A stretch of DNA of 11,498 nt, from the NCBI GenBank assembly GCA_030613765.1, contig JAUWLI010000062.1, forward strand, positions 1-11,498, in the 5' to 3' direction. This DNA is from Phycisphaerae bacterium. Lineage in GTDB: Bacteria; Planctomycetota; Phycisphaerae; Sedimentisphaerales; SG8-4. Position 1 is the first letter of the stretch, and every line of letters begins with the position of its first letter. A program made the position numbers and the translations under genes. The notes below the pieces were generated by a model, which did no database searches, had not been told where the DNA came from, and was given only the letters and a program-made list of their open reading frames with translations. This document shows positions 5,984 through 11,498 of this stretch, in pieces.

Positions 5984-6844
5984 GTGGCGGAAAAGGTTTT
6001 TCTAAATGATAAGTTAGTCGATATCGACAAGGCCGGGATATCGGTCAGCGATAGCGGTCTTTTGTACGGGGCCGGTCTTTTCGAGACGATGCGAAGCTAT
6101 AACGGCGTGGTCTTTTCGCTGAAAGACCATTTGGACCGGTTGTTTTTCAGCGCCAATACCTTATCGATAAAGGCCCCCCACAGAAAACTTATCTCAGAAT
6201 CCATCTACAAGGTCCTCAAGGCAAATAAACTGACCGATGCCCGCCTGCGTCTGACCTTAACCGGCGGGCCAATGGCCGAATCGGAAGAGCAGCGTCAACC
6301 AACGCTTCTTATCACCGCCACAAAAATCCAACCTTATCCAGACGAATATTATAAAAATGGCGTCCTTGTCGTGCTGTGCCCATTCAGGCAAAATCCCTTT
6401 GAGCCGACATGCGGGCACAAGACAACAAGTTATTTTTCGCGTATGATTGCGCTAAAATGGGCACACCAGAGGAAGGCCGCTGAAGCGCTGTGGTTTACTG
6501 TAGACAATCGCCTGGCTGAGGGCTGTATAAGCAATGTGTTCCTCGTCAAAGATTCGGTGCTATACACTCCGCCGATTGAAACGCCGGTACTTGCAGGGGT
6601 GGCGAGGAAGACTGTCTGCCAGATCGCCCTGAAAAATTCTATTAAATTGGTTGAAAAAAACCTCTATATAGACGATTGTTTAGCCGCCGACGAGGCCTTT
6701 CTGACGAATGTAATTATGCAGATTATGCCGATAACCAAGATAGAGAAGCACGCAGTAGGCAACGGCAAGGTCGGGGCGATGACTAAAAAGCTGCAAAAGA
6801 GCTTCAAAGAACTTATCAAAACCGAATGCAGGCAAAGAAAATGA
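5984..6844 (+). CDS. pabC: class IV PLP enzyme, probable aminodeoxychorismate lyase
   Basis: This 286-residue protein belongs to fold-type IV PLP enzymes: branched-chain aminotransferases, D-amino-acid transaminases and aminodeoxychorismate lyase. The N-terminal domain has SVSDSGLLYGAGLFETMR. The PLP lysine is Lys146 in GHKTTSYFSRMIA, Glu179 in RLAEGCISNVF should contact the pyridine nitrogen, and PVLAGVARKTV is the cofactor phosphate-binding region. The family alone does not decide the substrate. Its position after pabB makes aminodeoxychorismate lyase (product p-aminobenzoate plus pyruvate) the best call, with a transaminase as the alternative. The start is GTG, supported by AGGGA at 5972-5976 seven bases upstream. 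The stop overlaps the next ATG as ATGA. Confidence 0.8.
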   Translation: MAEKVFLNDKLVDIDKAGISVSDSGLLYGAGLFETMRSYNGVVFSLKDHLDRLFFSANTLSIKAPHRKLISESIYKVLKANKLTDARLRLTLTGGPMAESEEQRQPTLLITATKIQPYPDEYYKNGVLVVLCPFRQNPFEPTCGHKTTSYFSRMIALKWAHQRKAAEALWFTVDNRLAEGCISNVFLVKDSVLYTPPIETPVLAGVARKTVCQIALKNSIKLVEKNLYIDDCLAADEAFLTNVIMQIMPITKIEKHAVGNGKVGAMTKKLQKSFKELIKTECRQRK

Positions 6845-7953
6845 AGATAAAAGATATTGCAGCAGCGATTGAACAAGTAGCGGCTCTAAAATTGGCGCAG
6901 GACTGGGACAATGTAGGTCTGCTCATCGGTGATGCGCAGCGCAATGTAAAAAACATTCTGCTGACAATCGATGTAACAGACGATGTTGTCGCTGAGGCAA
7001 AAAGATTAAAAACCGACCTGATTATAAGTTATCATCCCGTGATTTGGGACGGCCTGAAACAAATCACCGCTGATGGCCCTGCCGGTGCCGTCTATAATTT
7101 GATAAAAGCAGGGATTGCAGTTTTCTCGATACATACCGCTTTGGATGTTGCGATAGGCGGAGTCAACGACGGCCTTGCAGAGATTGTTGGTATTTGTGAC
7201 GCTGAACCTATCGGCGATTACGTCGATAGCCCTGCCGGCGACAATTATAAACTCGTCGTCTTTGTCCCCATCGAATCGGCAGCCAAAATCTCAAACGTCG
7301 TCTTTGCCGCGGGCGCAGGCACGATAGGCAACTACAGAAATTGCAGCTTCGGCACCGAGGGGACAGGGACCTTTTTGCCCTTGAAAGGCGCAAAGCCGGC
7401 TGTCGGCAAAAAAGGGGAATTGGAAAAAGTGCCGGAGATAAGATTTGAAACGATTGTACACTCCGAAAAACTGGATAGCGTAATAGCTGCAATGAAAACA
7501 ACGCATCCTTACGAGACACCTGCCTTCGATGTCTTTAAGCTCTACGATACACAGGGCAAATTTGGCCTTGGCAGAATCGGTAAATTAGCCCAGCCAGTAC
7601 GGATAAAACAGATTATCGGGAAAATAAAGAAATATACCGGTGCAAAAGCTGTCGGCATAGTCGGAGACGAAAAGCGGTTAGTAAAAACTGCTGCGGTCTG
7701 CGCCGGCTCGTGCGGTAAAATAATAAATACCGTCATCGCCGCAAAAGCCGATTGCTACGTCACCGGCGAACTGAAACACCACCAGGCATTAGCCGCACAA
7801 GAAGCAAGCCTGACCTGCATTTGTTTGAGCCATACCGTCTCCGAGCGGTTCATATTAAAGAAATTCTCCAAACAGTTGCAAAAACACATAAAACAGGTAA
7901 CAATCAAGATAAGCAAAAAGGATGCAGACCCATTCAAATGGAAAGAACTATGA
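6841..7953 (+). CDS. NIF3-family dinuclear metal protein with inserted CutA/PII-like domain
   Basis: NIF3/YbgI/YqfO proteins form toroidal hexamers with a dinuclear metal site; their reaction is unsettled, although the family is often labelled GTP cyclohydrolase I type 2. From ATG 6841 the protein has 370 residues, the long form. The N-terminal half holds WDNVGLLIGD (from Trp22), IISYHPVIWDGLK (His65) and HTALDVAIGGVNDGLAE (His98, Asp102). The inserted domain, about 135-235, has YKLVVFVP, AGAGTIGNYRNCSF and HPYETPAFDV. The C-terminal half has VTGELKHHQALAA and LSHTVSERF with His331 and Glu335. The first metal motif reads YHP, as in eukaryotic relatives, not the HHP common in bacteria. ATG 6841 overlaps the pabC stop as ATGA; an ATG at 6826 is less likely. 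Confidence 0.9.
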   Translation: MKIKDIAAAIEQVAALKLAQDWDNVGLLIGDAQRNVKNILLTIDVTDDVVAEAKRLKTDLIISYHPVIWDGLKQITADGPAGAVYNLIKAGIAVFSIHTALDVAIGGVNDGLAEIVGICDAEPIGDYVDSPAGDNYKLVVFVPIESAAKISNVVFAAGAGTIGNYRNCSFGTEGTGTFLPLKGAKPAVGKKGELEKVPEIRFETIVHSEKLDSVIAAMKTTHPYETPAFDVFKLYDTQGKFGLGRIGKLAQPVRIKQIIGKIKKYTGAKAVGIVGDEKRLVKTAAVCAGSCGKIINTVIAAKADCYVTGELKHHQALAAQEASLTCICLSHTVSERFILKKFSKQLQKHIKQVTIKISKKDADPFKWKEL

Positions 7954-8546
7954 CAAAAGAACACGAAGAGAACACACCAACCCAAGAGGATACACAGGAA
8001 CATACTCAATTTTCATCCGAAGCCGAACCGACACTCGAATCGGTGGTTGAGGCCGTTTTGTTTACCAGCGATGAGCCTCTCTCACCAAATCGGTTGTCTG
8101 ATATCGTCGGAACATCTGTAAAACACATCCGACAGCACATCAAAGATCTCAACGAGAAATACCAGGCCAACAACAACGCCTTTAGAATAGAGGAAATTGC
8201 CGGGGGATACCAACTTCTTACCTTAAGCAGCTTCAATCCCTGGCTGAAAAAACTTCTTCGTGCCCGCAGCGACAGCAAACTAAGCCCCGCCTCTCTGGAA
8301 ACGCTCGCGATAATCGCCTACAAACAACCGGTTATCCGGGCCGACATAGAAGCCATAAGGGGCGTCGCGGTCGGCGAGGTAGTTCGATCTCTTATGTACA
8401 AGGGACTTGTCAAGATAGTCGGCCGGGCTGAAGTATTAGGAAGACCGATGCTCTATGGGACAACGAAGAAGTTCCTCGAAGTCTTCGGCTTAAACACACT
8501 TAAAGACCTGCCAAAAATCGAAGAATTAAAGAAACCCCCTTCCTGA
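7950..8546 (+). CDS. scpB: segregation and condensation protein B
   Basis: ScpB is the winged-helix kleisin-interacting subunit of the SMC-ScpA-ScpB condensin that compacts and separates chromosomes. The 198-residue protein has an acidic Glu/Gln/Thr-rich N-terminal stretch (1-28). A first winged-helix domain follows (LESVVEAVLFTSDEPLSPNRL onwards), then the second with the signature SLETLAIIAYKQPVIRADIEAIRGV at 115-139. It continues through RAEVLGRPMLYGTT and the ending FGLNTLKDLPKIEEL. The frame is open further upstream inside the NIF3 gene, but ATG 7950 overlaps that gene's stop as ATGA and gives the usual length. ATG 7938 is the other option. No scpA, its usual partner, is present beside it. 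It seems to be the last gene of the + strand run. Confidence 0.95.
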   Translation: MTKEHEENTPTQEDTQEHTQFSSEAEPTLESVVEAVLFTSDEPLSPNRLSDIVGTSVKHIRQHIKDLNEKYQANNNAFRIEEIAGGYQLLTLSSFNPWLKKLLRARSDSKLSPASLETLAIIAYKQPVIRADIEAIRGVAVGEVVRSLMYKGLVKIVGRAEVLGRPMLYGTTKKFLEVFGLNTLKDLPKIEELKKPPS

Positions 8547-8615
8547 CAGGACTCTTGTTGGCCATTGAATCTGTTGTTTGAATCCAAAATATCCTTTTTG
8601 GGACAGGATTATGCG

Positions 8616-9593
8616 ATGGGTACTAAGTATCGAAACCACAAATCCTGCTCTACCGGGCAGGGCAATCACAATTGGGTAATCTCCCGCCGGGTTTTTTTGA
8701 AGGCATCTATGGCCACATTCGGTGGCCTGACCGTCACGCCGCTTTCCTGTACTCAGCAAACCACACTCGGCCGCAGGCGAGGTACTGCAAGATTTGGCAT
8801 ACTCACCGACAGCCACTACGCCGACGCCGACACTGTCGGCTCAAGATACTACAGACACTCGCTCGAGAAACTAACCGAATGTGTCGAACTTATGAACGCC
8901 CAAAAAGTCGATTTTCTCCTCGATCTCGGCGATTTCAAGGACCAGAACAATCCCCCCGTCGAGCAAAGGACTATCACGTACCTCCGGGCCGTCGAGAAAG
9001 TATTCCAAAATTTTAAGGGCCCAACCTACCACGTCCTCGGCAATCACGACATAGACAGTGTCTCAAAAGAGCAGTTTCTGAATAATGTAAAAAGCACCGA
9101 CATAGACCCGGTAAAAAGCTATTATTCATTCGATTTCAATCGTGTCCACTTTGTCGTTCTCGATGCCAACTACAGGGCCGACGGCACAGATTACGACCAC
9201 GGCAATTTCAACTGGACAGATGCGAATATCCCGCCCGCGGAGTTGAACTGGCTAATACAGGACCTCACCACCGCACGCGGGCCCACCATCGTCTTTATTC
9301 ACCAACTACTCGATGGCACCGGCCCGGTGTATGTCAACAATGCCGCCGACATCCGACAGGTTCTCGAACAATCGGACAAGGTCACGGCCGTATTCCAGGG
9401 CCATCATCACTCTGGAAGTTACAGCTATCTCGAGGGGATTCACTACTATACATTGAAAGCAATGGTGGAAGGTCCCGGTGATGAAAACAATTCTTACGCT
9501 ATCGTCGAAATCCGGTCTGACAAAAGTATCACTGTCACCGGCTACCGCAAAGCCGTCAGTAAACAACTTGTTCACGCAGCCGTCCCGGTTTGA
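8616..9593 (+). CDS. Tat-exported calcineurin-like metallophosphoesterase
   Basis: This 325-residue protein has a twin-arginine signal, S23-R-R-V-F-L-K29, followed by a hydrophobic stretch ending TVTPLSC. Export in folded state beyond the inner membrane is therefore expected, and the cysteine at 45 may be a lipid anchor although the lipobox is not canonical. The dinuclear metal motifs are complete: DSH (Asp65, His67), GDFKD (Asp106), GNHD (Asn143, His144), His229 in VFIHQ, and GHHH (His263, His265). This is the PF00149 fold; phosphomonoester, phosphodiester or nucleotide substrates are all possible. AGGA at 8605-8608, seven bases ahead of ATG 8616, sets the start. A 69-base gap separates it from scpB, so it may have its own promoter. 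It faces a convergent secreted esterase, suggesting a shared extracytoplasmic nutrient role. Confidence 0.9.
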   Translation: MGTKYRNHKSCSTGQGNHNWVISRRVFLKASMATFGGLTVTPLSCTQQTTLGRRRGTARFGILTDSHYADADTVGSRYYRHSLEKLTECVELMNAQKVDFLLDLGDFKDQNNPPVEQRTITYLRAVEKVFQNFKGPTYHVLGNHDIDSVSKEQFLNNVKSTDIDPVKSYYSFDFNRVHFVVLDANYRADGTDYDHGNFNWTDANIPPAELNWLIQDLTTARGPTIVFIHQLLDGTGPVYVNNAADIRQVLEQSDKVTAVFQGHHHSGSYSYLEGIHYYTLKAMVEGPGDENNSYAIVEIRSDKSITVTGYRKAVSKQLVHAAVPV

Positions 9594-9650
9594 CCGCTGG
9601 TTCAAAAGCCTCCTGCCCAAACTAGCCTCGAATTGCCACGATTATCACAT

Positions 9651-11204
9651 CTACTTTTTATGTGACTTGCTAAGTACTTTGAGAATGCTATCGGCTACAT
9701 GTTTAGCTAAATAGTTGGAACCCTCGGCAGTAAAGTGGACGTTACCATTTGGCAGTTGTATCCGGCTTAGCTTCGATAAGGCACGAGCATAAAGGTCGTT
9801 AATCGTCACGCCGTTTTCTTTCATAATTTTCTCTGCAGCCTTATTGTATCTTATTTCGTCACCCTTGATACGGCCCGGTTCGCCATCGGGAACAGGCGTC
9901 GTGCTGGCCCAGATAAGCTTCGCACCGGTGGTCTTGAGTATCTTAATAAGCTTGAGCAGATTCTGTTGATACTCTTCGAATGTCAAATCCAAAGTGCCAT
10001 TCACCTTGTCCTTACGACCAGCAGTTTTTGTGTTTCGACTTCGGTAACAAAGGTCGTGGAGTCCCCAATTGAAGTGTATTACATCCCACTTGCCGTCTCC
10101 GAGCCACTTGTGGATGTTTTCCAAGCCTATACCGGTATGTCTGGCATTGGTGGGAACCCTATGGACATTGGCCTTGTCGGCAAGCAGCTTGCGTACAGGG
10201 AGTGTATAACCAATCGAGATAGAATCGCCAATCAACAGCACACGCGGCAGGTCTGGGGTGTCCTTTATGGGCGCAAAAACGGGATTTACACGCCTTTGTT
10301 TCTTGCCGGGTTGCTTTGGTTTCGAGACATCTTTCAAATAACCTAAAGAAGTAAGGAATCTGTCTGCTGTCTGGATGGTCTGCTTAAAAGAGCTGTTATC
10401 TCTGTCCCTTCCGTAGTTAAAAAATCCGTGCCCCTTTCCTTCGAACGGCACAAGCCGGCAGACATTGCCGGACTTTTTCATCGCAGCGCAGAAACGCTCA
10501 ACGCTCTCAAAAGGAACCGTCCGGTCCGTAGTTCCGTGAAAAATAATACATGGAGGAACACCTTTTTTTACGTGCTGTAAGGGAGACAGTTCCTCTACAC
10601 GATTCCCGAACCCTCTATCCGAACGCCCTCTTTTCGCCAGGCCCACTAAGTCCACAGCCGGATTGAACAGCATTAATGCGTTCGGCTTGGAACTGATGTT
10701 CGGATCTTCATGTTTTTCTTCGAGTCCCTTAATCACACCTGTACACGCCGCCACATGGCCGCCCGCCGATCCGCCACCTGCAACGATTTTGTTCGGATTG
10801 ACGCCAAGCCTCGCTGCATTGGCCCTTACCCAGCGGATAGCAGACTTACCATCGGCAACACATTCGAATGGTGTTGTGCCGTGCCTGTTTTTGACGCGAT
10901 ATTCAGCAGAAATCGCAACCATTCCCCGCGAGGCAAAGTGTTCGCACTGGTGATAAAACTGCTTCGGAGTTCCGCCGACCCAGCCGCCGCCGAAAAAGAA
11001 CACTATAGCCGGCGATAATTCTTTCTCGTCCCGCTCAGGCAGCTTAAATATATGCAGTTTTAATTCGACTTCACCAATAGTCTTGTACACAACGAGTGTC
11101 GGCCTTACAGCATCCTCTTTGGATTTCTTTTGTCGTTCTGCTGCTGTCACTGAAAGCACTGTGGCAACTATGCAAACTAAAAATATCACAATGGTCTTTT
11201 TCAC
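9651..11204 (-). CDS. secreted bifunctional esterase: alpha/beta hydrolase fused to SGNH hydrolase
   Basis: This 517-residue protein opens with a Sec signal peptide (basic MKK, hydrophobic to about 19, Ala-rich cleavage region near 21-22). Residues 35-290 are an alpha/beta hydrolase of the BD-FAE/esterase-lipase type: oxyanion region FFFGGGW (69-75), nucleophile Ser146 in GGGSAGGH, Asp227 in HGTTDRTVP and His259 in GKGHGFF. After a Lys/Pro-rich linker (about 291-318), an SGNH/GDSL domain follows: GDS with Ser328, a glycine block near 358-360, HFNWGLHD (377-384) and the terminal His490 in NGNVHFTAEG. The usual DxxH aspartate is replaced by glycine. Two de-esterifying activities on acylated polysaccharide are likely, but the substrates are unknown. 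The start is GTG, preceded by AAAGAG on this strand. A similar hydrolase lies 30 bases upstream, so the two are probably one operon. Confidence 0.9.
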   Translation of the reverse strand: MKKTIVIFLVCIVATVLSVTAAERQKKSKEDAVRPTLVVYKTIGEVELKLHIFKLPERDEKELSPAIVFFFGGGWVGGTPKQFYHQCEHFASRGMVAISAEYRVKNRHGTTPFECVADGKSAIRWVRANAARLGVNPNKIVAGGGSAGGHVAACTGVIKGLEEKHEDPNISSKPNALMLFNPAVDLVGLAKRGRSDRGFGNRVEELSPLQHVKKGVPPCIIFHGTTDRTVPFESVERFCAAMKKSGNVCRLVPFEGKGHGFFNYGRDRDNSSFKQTIQTADRFLTSLGYLKDVSKPKQPGKKQRRVNPVFAPIKDTPDLPRVLLIGDSISIGYTLPVRKLLADKANVHRVPTNARHTGIGLENIHKWLGDGKWDVIHFNWGLHDLCYRSRNTKTAGRKDKVNGTLDLTFEEYQQNLLKLIKILKTTGAKLIWASTTPVPDGEPGRIKGDEIRYNKAAEKIMKENGVTINDLYARALSKLSRIQLPNGNVHFTAEGSNYLAKHVADSILKVLSKSHKK

Positions 11205-11234
11205 TTTGTTAACTCTTTCAAAATAAATTATGAA

Positions 11235-11498
11235 CTAATCCCACGGCAGCTTTTCCGTCTCACCACTTACAGTATGTGCAGGCCGGGGGTGGGCCAAATT
11301 GAAGACGTAAAGGTCCTCTTTCTTCTCGATAACAACAAAACTCTCATCAATAGTACCATCCGATTTGGTAACCTTATCGAGCGAAAGCCCCAGGTGTTTG
11401 GCAAGGAATTTGTAGGCACCGAGCCGCTTTGAAAATCCATAATCGTGCCCTTCTTCGGGAAGATGCACGTTCTCTATTTTGTCCTCTGCCCCAAAAAG
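11235..11498 (-). CDS. C-terminal part of an alpha/beta hydrolase (esterase-like), cut by the window edge
   Basis: The open frame runs from the window edge to a TAG at 11235-11237 and gives 87 residues of the C-terminus; the N-terminal part is outside. It begins LFGAEDKIENVHLPEEGHDYGFSKR and continues AYKFLAKHLGL. In secreted alpha/beta hydrolases related to acetylxylan esterase and prolyl-oligopeptidase-type proteins, this is the segment around the catalytic histidine, here in EGHDYG. The GTG at 11466-11468 is internal, not a true start. The last part (FNLAHPRPAHTVSGETEKLPWD) is a short tail after the fold. It lies 30 bases upstream of the double esterase on the same strand, so both are probably made together. 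Confidence 0.8.
   Translation of the reverse strand, partial: LFGAEDKIENVHLPEEGHDYGFSKRLGAYKFLAKHLGLSLDKVTKSDGTIDESFVVIEKKEDLYVFNLAHPRPAHTVSGETEKLPWD

Noticed and set aside
7752..7949. Upstream extension of the scpB frame by 66 codons
   Set aside because: It lies wholly within the NIF3 coding region, has a basic low-complexity sequence unlike ScpB, and the ATGA overlap at 7950 gives the normal length.
8584..8601. Inverted repeat CCAAAA / TTTTGG after scpB as a terminator
   Set aside because: The stem is only 6 bp, AT-rich, and the T-run lies inside the stem instead of after it, directly before the next gene's ribosome site.
8565..8615. Longer N-terminus of the metallophosphoesterase from an ATT codon
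   Set aside because: ATT is a very rare start, and the AGGA site at 8605-8608 is correctly spaced for ATG 8616.
9645..9665. Inverted repeat TCACAT / ATGTGA at the convergent gene ends as a bidirectional terminator
   Set aside because: The 6-bp stem with a 9-base loop overlaps the stop codon of the minus-strand gene and has no T-run on either side.

Overview
The window looks like a chromosomal segment of a Planctomycetota-type bacterium, most plausibly class Phycisphaerae (Sedimentisphaerales-like). This placement is an inference from three things: the moderate GC content, the weak or missing Shine-Dalgarno sites at some starts, and the mix of housekeeping genes with Tat-exported phosphoesterases and secreted carbohydrate-type esterases. 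No rRNA, tRNA, CRISPR array, transposase or phage gene was seen.

Positions 1-171 hold the window edge (possibly the last 18 codons of an upstream + strand gene) and an AT-rich stretch with a candidate sigma-70-type promoter. From 172 to 8546 there is one tightly packed + strand run: rpmE (ribosomal protein bL31), prfA (release factor 1), an unusual two-domain protein (archaeal-adenylate-kinase-like P-loop part plus nucleoside-deoxyribosyltransferase-like part), deoC (deoxyribose-phosphate aldolase), a small DUF6504-like protein, a Cys-rich DUF3795 protein, pabB (aminodeoxychorismate synthase component I), a 61-residue two-helix membrane protein, a class IV PLP enzyme probably acting as PabC, a NIF3-family metalloprotein and scpB. 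Many junctions overlap: 17 bp, 23 bp, 8 bp and two ATGA overlaps. The distal part is therefore probably one co-transcribed, translationally coupled unit. The two folate genes together supply p-aminobenzoate from chorismate. The two-domain protein and DeoC overlap and could act in sequence on deoxynucleotides.

At 8616-9593 lies a Tat-exported calcineurin-like metallophosphoesterase (+). It converges on a minus-strand pair. The first of the pair (11235-11498) is the C-terminal end of an alpha/beta hydrolase cut by the window edge. The second (9651-11204) is a secreted double esterase in which an alpha/beta-hydrolase (BD-FAE-like) domain is fused to an SGNH/GDSL domain. This end of the window looks like part of a polysaccharide or ester degradation region. 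The convergent gap 9594-9650 shows no convincing terminator.

Three non-genic structures stand out. A hairpin with a heptameric tandem repeat runs directly into the start codon of the two-domain gene. A 20-bp palindrome of the ATTCCC-N8-GGGAAT type sits in frame inside pabB. A small inverted repeat lies just ahead of the small membrane protein gene. The most interesting candidate for undescribed biology is the kinase-like/deoxyribosyltransferase-like fusion overlapping deoC.
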